Shown one piece after another: positions 48,318 through 55,667 of a stretch of 64,000 bases of DNA (positions are counted from its first letter, which is position 1; each line of letters begins with the position of its first letter). The DNA lies in assembly GCF_000153345.1 (NCBI RefSeq), contig NZ_CH724127.1, positions 127,280 through 191,279 on the forward strand, written 5' to 3'. Position numbers and translations under genes: made by a program. The notes beneath the pieces were generated by a model, which was given only the letters and a program-made list of their open reading frames with translations, was not told the origin of the DNA and did not search any database. This DNA is from Neptuniibacter caesariensis (GTDB taxonomy: Bacteria > Pseudomonadota > Gammaproteobacteria > Pseudomonadales > Balneatricaceae).

Positions 48318-48332
48318 ATTTGTAAGACAAAT
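48318..48332. promoter_or_regulatory. Probable FadR-type GntR operator
   Basis: ATTTGT-AAG-ACAAAT is a perfect inverted repeat, and its core TTGTAAGACAA fits the TNGTNNNACNA pattern known for FadR-subfamily GntR operators. It lies 30 bases before the acuI ATG, where binding would block transcription, and between the regulator and its likely target. Confidence 0.7.
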
Positions 48333-48362
48333 TAACTTATTGTCGCCCCTCGGAGATTATAT

Positions 48363-49346
48363 ATGTTTAACGCATTGGTGCTTAATCAGGAAGAAGGAAA
48401 AACAGTATCCGCTGTTTCTCAACTTGAACTGACCGATCTGCCTCAAGAAGATGTGCTGGTAAAAGTAGACTACTCATCACTGAACTATAAAGATGGTTTG
48501 GCGATTACCGGTAAGGGCAAGATCATTAGAAATTTCCCAATGGTACCGGGCATTGACTTAGTAGGGACCGTCGAGGAAAGTGCTGATTCACGATATAAGT
48601 CTGGCGACAAGGTTGTATTAACCGGCTGGGGCGTTGGTGAAAACTACTGGGGTGGATACTCTCAGTATGCCCGTTTGAAAGCGGACTGGCTTGTGCCTCT
48701 GCCAGAAAATATGGATCCGGTACGGACAATGCAAATTGGCACAGCTGGCCTTACAGCGATGCTGTGTGTAATGGCGCTTGAAGAAGGCGGTGTCACTCCT
48801 GATAAAGGCCCGATTATTGTTAGTGGAGCCGCAGGCGGTGTTGGCAGTGTAGCTGTATCTTTGCTATCGGGTTTGGGCTATCAGGTTACTGCGATAACGG
48901 GGCGCCCTGAGACTGCTGATTATCTTAAAAGCCTGGGCGCTTCTGAAATAGTCACTCGAGAAGAGATGGCAGAGCCAGCACGTCCACTTGAAAAGCAGCG
49001 TTGGGCAGGGGCGGTTGATACCGTTGGCGACAATATTCTAGGTCGAATCCTGGCTGAAACTGATTACAACGGCGTTGTTGCTGCATGTGGTCTGGCGGCC
49101 AGCTTCAAACTTCCTACAACCGTAATGCCGTTTATTTTGCGTAATGTGCGTTTGCAAGGTGTTGATTCAGTTATGTGCCCTGTAGAGCGTCGCCAGGAAG
49201 CATGGCAGCGTTTAGCGAAGCAGCTGCCAGACGATGCTGTGGGTGAAATTGCACAGTTAATTGGTTTAGATGAACTGGCTGATTATGCGGAGAGAATCAC
49301 CAATGGGCAGGTTAAAGGTCGTGTTGTTGTCGATCTGAATAAATAA
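48363..49346 (+). CDS. acuI: Acrylyl-CoA reductase AcuI (YhdH)
   Basis: AcuI reduces toxic acrylyl-CoA to propionyl-CoA with NADPH, important in marine bacteria that degrade DMSP or acrylate. The 327 residues belong to the YhdH branch of medium-chain reductases: DYSSLNYKDGLAITGKGKI, GIDLVGTVEES, GWGVGENYWGGYSQYAR, the nucleotide loop VSGAAGGVGSVA and NVRLQGVDSVMCP. The ribosome site is CGGAG before the ATG at 48363. It is divergent from the GntR gene. Actual acrylate metabolism is not shown by other genes in the window. Confidence 0.93.
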   Translation: MFNALVLNQEEGKTVSAVSQLELTDLPQEDVLVKVDYSSLNYKDGLAITGKGKIIRNFPMVPGIDLVGTVEESADSRYKSGDKVVLTGWGVGENYWGGYSQYARLKADWLVPLPENMDPVRTMQIGTAGLTAMLCVMALEEGGVTPDKGPIIVSGAAGGVGSVAVSLLSGLGYQVTAITGRPETADYLKSLGASEIVTREEMAEPARPLEKQRWAGAVDTVGDNILGRILAETDYNGVVAACGLAASFKLPTTVMPFILRNVRLQGVDSVMCPVERRQEAWQRLAKQLPDDAVGEIAQLIGLDELADYAERITNGQVKGRVVVDLNK

Positions 49347-49360
49347 TCTGTAGATAGTAA

Positions 49361-49383
49361 GGGGGGCTTTCGCCCCCTTTTTT
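49361..49383 (+). terminator. Terminator of acuI
   Basis: GGGGGC and GCCCCC (within 49361-49377) form a stem around TTTC, followed by a T run to 49383. It reaches the stop codon of the convergent nnrS gene. Confidence 0.92.
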
Positions 49384-50563
49384 ATCCATAGAGGCCATCC
49401 AGTCTTGGCTTAATCAGAATGGATGTGTAGTGAAGTAAAAAAAGTAACCAGGCAAATACCCATAAACTGCCAGAAAGGTGCAGAGTTGCCAGATAAGGTA
49501 TGGGCAGAAAACCTATACATATCCTCAAGATCGCAGCGAGCAGCATAAGAACAAAGGCGCAGATAACCACGGGGCCAATCGCAAGGGGCCTTCCTGTATG
49601 TCCTAAAGAAACGCGGGCCATCATACCCAGTGTCAACGCACCGATACCCCCAGCTGCAAAGGCATGATAAGCAATTGATTGCGAGACAATTTCCAGCGTA
49701 CTCAAGCCGAATAAGAGATAGCCTAATGGGATAAAACTGTAGCCAAGCTGCAGAATCCACACCAGTGGAGTCGAGAAAATTTTAAGGCTAAACCATCCCG
49801 CCGTTCTTAATCCATTAGCGGCCGCCAGCGCGAAACTAACGATCGCCAGTAATGTATTAAGCTCGACGAAGTTGAGAATAAGCCAGACTAAACTCAGTGG
49901 AATAATGCTTTTCTCAATCAGTGCGAATTTCCTGCAGCTGACACCACCGGGTACACCTCGTTCGGAGAAGAAAGGTATAACGCGCCCGCCAATTATTGTG
50001 ATAACCACAACAACGATAAATAAGCCGAGTCGGATGCCCAGATCAGCAGTTGCTTCAAGCACCCCTAGTAACTGTAAATGAATTAATAAGTTACCAATGA
50101 AGAAGCCGGTGAGCAGAGGGACGAACACCAGATTTCTATAGTTACCTGAGCAAATGATTGGCCAGGCGATAGAGATCGCTAAAAGCGGTGCAAATGCTAA
50201 ATCGATCGTCGCCATCAAGCTGGCAGGAAGGTTGGGTATCAGAGGGCTAACACGAGCGAAAAGCCATAGAAGAAATAGTGCTGCAAGCGGCCAGCTATAG
50301 AGCGTTTGTACGTTGGTCCAGTTTCTGACTGCCGTGAGAAGGAAGCCCGCAATGATTGCCAGAGCAAATCCGTAGATCATTTCGTGGGCATGCCAATAGA
50401 TGCCGTAGCTATAGTAGTTCGGTTGCAGGCCGTTGCTGTACATCAGAATCCATACAGTCATCAATACAGCTGAGACCAGTGCTCCGCCAAGAAAAAAAGG
50501 ACGGAATCCCAGATTGAATAGTGAGAATCGCCTTGGTAAACGATGTTCCTGAAGCTGAATCAT
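49382..50563 (-). CDS. nnrS: NnrS-family membrane protein
   Basis: NnrS is a haem- and copper-containing membrane protein linked to the nitric-oxide response. The 393 residues contain about twelve hydrophobic segments; the family's early block FNLGFRPFFLGGAL and the conserved YWHAHEMIYGFALAIIAGF and FFSERGV are present, with histidines likely to bind metal. The ATG at 50563 follows GGAGG at proper distance; an ATG four codons upstream overlaps that site and is less likely. A near-consensus NsrR operator lies 46 bases upstream, which supports nitric-oxide control. Confidence 0.93.
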   Translation of the reverse strand: MIQLQEHRLPRRFSLFNLGFRPFFLGGALVSAVLMTVWILMYSNGLQPNYYSYGIYWHAHEMIYGFALAIIAGFLLTAVRNWTNVQTLYSWPLAALFLLWLFARVSPLIPNLPASLMATIDLAFAPLLAISIAWPIICSGNYRNLVFVPLLTGFFIGNLLIHLQLLGVLEATADLGIRLGLFIVVVVITIIGGRVIPFFSERGVPGGVSCRKFALIEKSIIPLSLVWLILNFVELNTLLAIVSFALAAANGLRTAGWFSLKIFSTPLVWILQLGYSFIPLGYLLFGLSTLEIVSQSIAYHAFAAGGIGALTLGMMARVSLGHTGRPLAIGPVVICAFVLMLLAAILRICIGFLPIPYLATLHLSGSLWVFAWLLFLLHYTSILIKPRLDGLYG

Positions 50564-50608
50564 TAGGGCCTCCATACAGGGGCAAGTGTATACTATAGAT
50601 AGGCTTAT

Positions 50609-50631
50609 ATTATGTATTAAAAATACATCTT
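50609..50631. promoter_or_regulatory. Probable NsrR operator of nnrS
   Basis: The inverted repeat ATGTATT-AAA-AATACAT (50612-50628), with CTT on its right side, matches the known NsrR consensus (AAGATG-Y-ATTT-N-AAAT-R-CATCTT) at 19 of 22 defined positions by my count. It lies between nnrS and the divergent cobU. NsrR is the nitric-oxide-sensing repressor known to control nnrS in other gammaproteobacteria. Confidence 0.78.
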
Positions 50632-50681
50632 TTGAAACCGCTATTCTTGACGGTAATCAATAGATGGGTTGGAGAAGACAA

Positions 50682-51200
50682 TTGCGTCAGTTGATATTAG
50701 GTGGAGCTCGTTCGGGAAAAAGCCGTCTTGCTGAAGAAAGAGCAAAGCAGTCAGGATTAGAAGTTGTCTACATTGCTACCGCTCAGGTCAAAGATAAAGA
50801 GATGGCCGAGCGGGTCGAGCTTCACAGGCAGGGAAGACCTTCTAATTGGCAAGTTATTGAAGAGCCGTTGCTATTGGCCGATCGGCTTCGTGATCTGAGT
50901 GACCAAAACAAAGTAGTCATCGTTGATTGCCTGACGCTGTGGCTGACTAACTTGTTGTTAATTAGTGAAGATGAGATGCTCAAGGGGATGACTGATTTAG
51001 AAGAGGCTGTCACGCACTATGCAGGAGAGCTGTATCTTGTTTCTAATGAGGTGGGTTGGGGTATCGTGCCTATGGGGGAACTCAGCCGCAAATTTCAGGA
51101 CAATACCGGCCGTTTACACCAGGCTCTCGCAGCATGTGTTGAAAGAGTGACCTTGTGCGTCGCAGGTATTCCGTTAGAAGTTAAGGGTAATCAAAATTGA
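50682..51200 (+). CDS. cobU: Adenosylcobinamide kinase / GTP transferase
   Basis: CobU phosphorylates adenosylcobinamide and attaches GMP, the first steps of nucleotide-loop assembly in vitamin B12 synthesis. The P-loop LGGARSGKSRLAEE opens the protein, followed by VIVDCLTLWLTNLLL and EVGWGIVPMGELSRKFQD with the GMP-binding region. The start is unclear: TTG at 50682 has a GGAGAAG site and gives the usual short N-terminus (172 residues); ATG at 50664 would add six residues. The stop overlaps the cobT start. Confidence 0.92.
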   Translation: MRQLILGGARSGKSRLAEERAKQSGLEVVYIATAQVKDKEMAERVELHRQGRPSNWQVIEEPLLLADRLRDLSDQNKVVIVDCLTLWLTNLLLISEDEMLKGMTDLEEAVTHYAGELYLVSNEVGWGIVPMGELSRKFQDNTGRLHQALAACVERVTLCVAGIPLEVKGNQN

Positions 51201-52249
51201 ATTTGGAACAATGGCGTAGCCTGACAGTTAAGCAGTTGGATCAAGAAGCGAAGCAGGCGGCTGAGCTTCATCAAGCCCAGTTAACAAAACCACCCGGCTC
51301 ATTAGGAATGCTAGAGAGTTTAGTTGTTGATCTGGCTGCTATGCAGGGAACAGTATTTCCCCGCTGTGACAATGTACATATCTCTATTTTTGCTGCTGAT
51401 CATGGGGTCGCATGTCAGGGAGTATCTGCTTTCCCCCAGGACGTTACTGCGCAGATGGTACTTAATTTTGCACAGGGTGGAGCTGCTGTAGCCGTTCTAG
51501 CTAAGCAGATGGGTGCCAACTTCGAAGTTATTAATCTGGGTACGGTGAAGCCTACAATGCACCCGGGTATCATTAATCAGATCATTGCCGAGCAGTCAGG
51601 AGATATTTCTCAAACAGCCGCGATGACTGAAGAACAGCTACTTCAGGGGCTTCAAGCAGGCAAGCAGGCAGTGGATAGGGCTATCGCTCTGAAGAGTAAA
51701 TTATTTATCGCGGGCGAGATGGGAATAGCGAACACAACCTCCGCAACCGCTCTACTTGCCTCACTGCTGGAATTAAATGCTGAAGACGTCACTGGACCAG
51801 GCACCGGCGTATCGGGTTCGCGGCTTGAACATAAGGCGAGTATAGTCGCTCAAGCGTTAACTCTTCATCAGGGGATTAACGATCCCTTTGAATTGCTTCG
51901 TTGCTTAGGTGGCTTTGAAATTGTTGCCATGTGTGGGGCTTATATCCGGGCAGCAGAAAAAGGTTTACCCGTACTCGTCGATGGTTTTATTAGCTCTGCA
52001 TCAGCCTTATTGGCCTGTAAAGTTAATCCAGAGGTTCGAAAGTGGTTACTTTTTGGTCATTGTTCTGCTGAACCTTTCCACAGTAAGGTATTGCAAGAAT
52101 TAGATGTTGAGCCAATTCTGATGATGGGTATGCGTTTGGGAGAAGGAAGCGGGGCTGCTATGGCGGTGAGTATACTCAGAGCTGCATGCGAGCTGCACTC
52201 ATCCATGGCTACTTTCTCTGATGCGGGCGTCAGTAATAGTGGTGAATGA
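51197..52249 (+). CDS. cobT: Nicotinate-nucleotide--dimethylbenzimidazole phosphoribosyltransferase
   Basis: CobT makes alpha-ribazole phosphate, the lower ligand of B12. The 350 residues show LTKPPGSLGMLE, the conserved FAADHGVACQGVSAFPQDVT, GEMGIANTTSATAL, GPGTGVSG and the C-terminal GMRLGEGSGAAMA, where the glutamate is catalytic. It starts with TTG overlapping the cobU stop by four bases and itself overlaps cobC by four, a tight operon. Confidence 0.96.
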   Translation: MNLEQWRSLTVKQLDQEAKQAAELHQAQLTKPPGSLGMLESLVVDLAAMQGTVFPRCDNVHISIFAADHGVACQGVSAFPQDVTAQMVLNFAQGGAAVAVLAKQMGANFEVINLGTVKPTMHPGIINQIIAEQSGDISQTAAMTEEQLLQGLQAGKQAVDRAIALKSKLFIAGEMGIANTTSATALLASLLELNAEDVTGPGTGVSGSRLEHKASIVAQALTLHQGINDPFELLRCLGGFEIVAMCGAYIRAAEKGLPVLVDGFISSASALLACKVNPEVRKWLLFGHCSAEPFHSKVLQELDVEPILMMGMRLGEGSGAAMAVSILRAACELHSSMATFSDAGVSNSGE

Positions 52250-52869
52250 ATTTGAGAAGTAAACTAATCGATCTTTTTAGACATGGGGCTCCTGGTTTAA
52301 CTGGAGTTTATCTGGGACACACCGATTGCCCGCTGTCTGTGGATGGTCGATTAGCCGCTGCTGGCGCAGTTTCAGTTCAGAATCATTGGGATTTGATAGT
52401 CAGTTCACCTTTAATGCGTTGCTTTGAAACTGCGCAATGGCTTGCCGATCGCACGGGTAAAGAGTTACTGGTATTGCCGGAATTAAAGGAATTCAATTTT
52501 GGCAGTTGGGATGGCAGGTCGTTCGAAGAGGTCTATGCATCCGATAAAAAGCAAGCGGATCGGTTTTGGGCTGATCCGCAAAACGCGCCTCCACCAGGCG
52601 GGGAAACCATCGAAGAATTCAGATTACGCGTGAATAAAGGTCTGAAGGAACTGCTGGATCACCCTGCTGTTAATCCGCTTGTTATCACCCATGGAGGCGT
52701 TATCCGTATGTTGACTGCTGAAATACTTGGGGTGGATGTTGAGAGATGGTCTCAGATAAAAGTGGACTATTCTCACTTTACTCAACTAAGGTTTGATTAT
52801 GACGGGGAGCAATGTTGGCCACAATTGATTAGTAGTAATATCAAACACCCTCAAACTTCGCCTGCTTGA
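52246..52869 (+). CDS. cobC: Alpha-ribazole phosphatase (histidine phosphatase family)
   Basis: CobC dephosphorylates alpha-ribazole phosphate or adenosylcobalamin phosphate at the end of B12 assembly. It is a histidine phosphatase: LFRHGAPG carries the phosphorylated histidine, with SPLMRCFETAQWLA, a conserved glutamate block ELKEFNFGSWDGRS and the second histidine in VITHGGVIRML. The context (cobU-cobT-cobC) decides the specific name. The usual neighbour cobS, for cobalamin synthase, is not present; an unrelated HDOD gene starts 15 bases later. Confidence 0.88.
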   Translation: MNLRSKLIDLFRHGAPGLTGVYLGHTDCPLSVDGRLAAAGAVSVQNHWDLIVSSPLMRCFETAQWLADRTGKELLVLPELKEFNFGSWDGRSFEEVYASDKKQADRFWADPQNAPPPGGETIEEFRLRVNKGLKELLDHPAVNPLVITHGGVIRMLTAEILGVDVERWSQIKVDYSHFTQLRFDYDGEQCWPQLISSNIKHPQTSPA

Positions 52870-52884
52870 ATTTAAAGGCTCCAG

Positions 52885-54426
52885 ATGAAATACACTGAAA
52901 CGCTCAAGAATATCCACCGTAGCCTCGATCGACTAGGAGACCTTCCTGTCTTTAGTGCTACAGTCAATCGTATTCAGCAGATCAGTGCATCGGAAGAGAG
53001 TGATGCGATGGCACTCGCCATGGCAATCATGAAAGATACAGGGCTGACCGCCAGGCTGCTTAAATTAGCCAATTCTCCGGTTTATAAACGAGGGCAAGGC
53101 AATATTAATGTGGTTTCCCGGGCTGTGGTATTACTTGGGTTTAATCAGATTAAGAATATCTGCCTTACCCTAAAGCTCATAGAAAGCTTCCATGATGAAC
53201 ACCCTGATCTTGATGTTCCTGGGTTGATGATGCGTCAGTTTCTTAGCGCTAATATTGCAAAAGAGTTGGCCATCAGGGCAGATAAAGCTGCGGACCCGGA
53301 AGAAGCTTATATTGGAGCGTTACTGTTTGGGTTAGGTGAAGTTATGGTTGCCTGCACAATGCCTGATCAGTATAGAAAACTACTAAGGCTTAAATCGACC
53401 AGTGATAAGAAGTGGCCAACGCTCCAGGCTGAAGTATTGGGTATAAGTTTTAGTGAGTTAGGCCGGGAGATGGCTGCGGGATGGGGTTACCCGAAGCAAG
53501 TAACAAATAGTATGTCTCAGGTGCAGTTGCAGCAACTGGACGAAAAAAGCGATCTACTCAATTCGCTTCCTTCGCTGGCTAATGGTTTGGTTCAGCAGGT
53601 CTATGGTCAGGACCACGCCGATGAACAACCTTACGATCAATTGGTTGACGCAGTCTCACTGGTAGGTGGTATTCCATTTGATGATGTCGGTGAAGTTACC
53701 CTGCAATGTTTCCGGCAGGTGGCTAAGGTCAGCCGGGTCTATGGTTTGAAGACCAGTTCTCTGATTCCCGAGTTCACCGAGACGGGAAATATTGCAAAAG
53801 ACGATATGGTAAGGCAGCTGTCTTTCCTTGCTCACAGTGAAGCGGAAAATATTGCAGCTGAAGAAGCAATCGAAACAGTTCAGCGGGCCGAACAAGAAGA
53901 ACTGAAACGTAGTGAGGAGCAGCTTGATTATCTGAATCGGCTGACTGAACTTATCGCTTCTGAAGGGAAGATCCACGAGGTGTTTAAACTCGTCATTGAG
54001 GCGATTAGAAAGTGCAGTAATTTTGATCGGAGCATGCTCTGCTTGCTAGGCAAAAAAAATACACACCTTTCGGTGAAGATGATCGAGGGTGATCAGATTG
54101 AGCCATTACAGGCGTATTTTGAGCGGAGTAAAAATGGCAAAGCGGATGATCTTTTTTTCAAAGTGCTGAGTAAACAGGTAACACTGCTAGTTAATGATCT
54201 GGATGAAGAAGGATGGCGTAAACGATTGCCGCCGGACTTTGTCGGCAAGGTTGATTGTCATGGGTTTGTGCTGATCCCATTAACGATGGGCAATCGTGTG
54301 ATCGGGATGCTTTATGCGGATAAGCTTAATGAGAGTGGGGCCGTGTCGGAAGATGATTTTAATGCTTTCAACCACTTCGCGACACAAACCCGCTTAGCGC
54401 TCATGTACGCTGACAGTAAGCGCTAG
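52885..54426 (+). CDS. HDOD-GAF signalling protein
   Basis: The 513-residue protein has an N-terminal HDOD domain (about 10-280), a degenerate HD-phosphohydrolase fold used in bacterial signalling (LGDLPVFSATVNRI, MKDTGLTARLLKLANSPVY, VVLLGFNQIKNICLTLKL), a helical linker (about 285-350, coiled-coil-like), and a C-terminal GAF domain (about 350-510: SNFDRSMLCLL, HGFVLIPLTMGNRVIGMLYAD). There is no enzymatic output domain, so it likely acts by protein contact in response to a small ligand. It follows cobC in the same direction, but a role in B12 synthesis is unlikely. Confidence 0.88.
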   Translation: MKYTETLKNIHRSLDRLGDLPVFSATVNRIQQISASEESDAMALAMAIMKDTGLTARLLKLANSPVYKRGQGNINVVSRAVVLLGFNQIKNICLTLKLIESFHDEHPDLDVPGLMMRQFLSANIAKELAIRADKAADPEEAYIGALLFGLGEVMVACTMPDQYRKLLRLKSTSDKKWPTLQAEVLGISFSELGREMAAGWGYPKQVTNSMSQVQLQQLDEKSDLLNSLPSLANGLVQQVYGQDHADEQPYDQLVDAVSLVGGIPFDDVGEVTLQCFRQVAKVSRVYGLKTSSLIPEFTETGNIAKDDMVRQLSFLAHSEAENIAAEEAIETVQRAEQEELKRSEEQLDYLNRLTELIASEGKIHEVFKLVIEAIRKCSNFDRSMLCLLGKKNTHLSVKMIEGDQIEPLQAYFERSKNGKADDLFFKVLSKQVTLLVNDLDEEGWRKRLPPDFVGKVDCHGFVLIPLTMGNRVIGMLYADKLNESGAVSEDDFNAFNHFATQTRLALMYADSKR

Positions 54427-54429
54427 TGA

Positions 54430-54720
54430 TTATTCAGTTAAGCCTTTAACGAACGACTTAGTGTCTTTCCAGGCTTCTTTACTAACCTCTACACCGGAAT
54501 CGATCACATCGCCTCCAGTTTCAACCACAGTTTTCGCACCTGACTCAGTAGAGCATACAGCCCTTTTTGCGACACATTTAGATTTACAGCCGAGCTCTGC
54601 TGCTTCATCAGAAAAGTGTACGACTGCACACTTAGTTTCACACACCGTTTGATCGGTAGAGCAGTCTGCCATCACCAGAGGCGAACAAAGTAGCAAGAAG
54701 CCAAAAATAATTTTTTTCAT
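54430..54720 (-). CDS. Small periplasmic protein with mirror-symmetric cysteines
   Basis: I do not recognise this family. The 96 residues begin with a signal peptide (about 1-18, hydrophobic IIFGFLLLCSPLVMA). The mature part has six cysteines at 20, 27, 31, 45, 49 and 56 in the order C-x6-C-x3-C-x13-C-x3-C-x6-C, which reads the same both ways. That predicts a two-helix hairpin clamped by three stacked disulfides, reminiscent of the twin-CX3C design of mitochondrial small Tim proteins, though probably by convergence. The C-terminal third is helical and charged. The ATG at 54720 follows GGAGAG. It lies just downstream of pduO on the same strand. Confidence 0.78.
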   Translation of the reverse strand: MKKIIFGFLLLCSPLVMADCSTDQTVCETKCAVVHFSDEAAELGCKSKCVAKRAVCSTESGAKTVVETGGDVIDSGVEVSKEAWKDTKSFVKGLTE

Positions 54721-54744
54721 TAATCTCTCCAAGGGGGAGTTGTT

Positions 54745-55311
54745 TTAACGTTTGCCTTTGGGTTTCCAAAGAACCTCTTCGCCGCCTTGTTGCAACACTA
54801 TATATCTGCTGGCCACAAACAGCAGATCAGATAATCTATTCAGGTAAGCTACCGATTCAGGATTTACGAATTGGTCTTCTTCCTGACATAAGCTTGTCAT
54901 AATTCTTTCCGCGCGCCGACAGACGCTACGTGCTAAATGGCAGTAACTTGCTGCCGGTCCGCCACCTGGAAGAATGAATTCCTTCAGTGGTGGGAGCAAT
55001 TCATTCCATTGGTCCAGTTGCTCCTCAAGGTATTTTACCGTGCTTTGGTCAATAACTGTATAGCTGGCATCGTCCATTGCAAGTTCCCCACCCAGATCAA
55101 ATAGATGGTGCTGGACATTCAGCAGCGTTTCCGAAACAGTGCTTTTTTCATCCGTGTTTGCAAGGGTCACTCCGATCAGACTATTTAACTCATCAACCGT
55201 TCCGATCGTCTCTATTCGGATATGATTTTTGGGAACTCTTGCGCCAGTGGCCAGTGAAGTTTTGCCCTGATCTCCGCCGCGGGTATAAATACGTGTAAGC
55301 CTGTTAGCCAT
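54745..55311 (-). CDS. PduO-type ATP:cob(I)alamin adenosyltransferase
   Basis: The enzyme adds the adenosyl group of coenzyme B12. The 188 residues show the PduO pattern: RIYTRGGDQGKTSLATGARV (ATP-binding), RIETIGTVDELNSLIG, ILPGG-type FILPGGGPAASYCHLARSVCRRAER. It is convergent with the cob genes, 2.4 kb away, so the neighbourhood covers both adenosylation and nucleotide-loop assembly. The 24-base gap to the cysteine-rich gene suggests one transcript. Confidence 0.93.
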   Translation of the reverse strand: MANRLTRIYTRGGDQGKTSLATGARVPKNHIRIETIGTVDELNSLIGVTLANTDEKSTVSETLLNVQHHLFDLGGELAMDDASYTVIDQSTVKYLEEQLDQWNELLPPLKEFILPGGGPAASYCHLARSVCRRAERIMTSLCQEEDQFVNPESVAYLNRLSDLLFVASRYIVLQQGGEEVLWKPKGKR

Positions 55312-55387
55312 GATTTGTATCCTAAACTAGATAACAAACTATATATGGGAAGCAGTAACAGACTTCAAGAGGATGTGAAATAGAAAT

Positions 55388-55407
55388 GGGGAAGCTAAAG
55401 CTTCCCC
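55388..55407 (-). terminator. Terminator after the ppk2 transcript
   Basis: GGGGAAGC (55388-55395) and GCTTCCCC (55400-55407) form a perfect stem around TAAA. On the minus strand it is followed by a T-rich stretch (ATTTCTATTTC), moderate in strength. It closes the ppk2 transcript before pduO. Confidence 0.75.
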
Positions 55408-55418
55408 GGGTGGTGAGC

Positions 55419-55646
55419 TTAGTTGTCGAAGTGTTCGGCGAAATGACGAATATCATGAGCCAGCTTATCGATCTTATCAGCGGCTTTTTCCATCTCTTCA
55501 AGCACGGCAGTACTGATCGCGGACTCAATAAGCAGGGCCAGCTCATCTAAATGAGTGTCACCAATATCATTGACTAAAGCATCAGGTAGTTTTGCTTTGA
55601 AAGAAGAAACTACGTTTTGTGCATGTACATTCTGTTTCATTGTCAT
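55419..55646 (-). CDS. Small unrecognised protein downstream of ppk2
   Basis: This 75-residue soluble protein is not recognised. It begins 21 bases after the ppk2 stop with a GAGGAA site and is followed by a hairpin terminator, which supports a real gene in the ppk2 transcript. The N-terminal half is mixed; the second half (about 30-72) looks like one or two charged amphipathic helices with many Glu, Lys and Ala, ending HDIRHFAEHFDN. There is no signal peptide, membrane segment or cysteine. A partner of polyphosphate metabolism is possible by context only. Confidence 0.65.
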   Translation of the reverse strand: MTMKQNVHAQNVVSSFKAKLPDALVNDIGDTHLDELALLIESAISTAVLEEMEKAADKIDKLAHDIRHFAEHFDN

Positions 55647-55667
55647 TGTTAAAATTCCTCAGAGCCA

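Noticed and set aside
50576..50681. A cobalamin riboswitch before cobU
   Set aside because: The gap is about 100 bases, too short for the full aptamer, and no B12-box-like sequence is visible.
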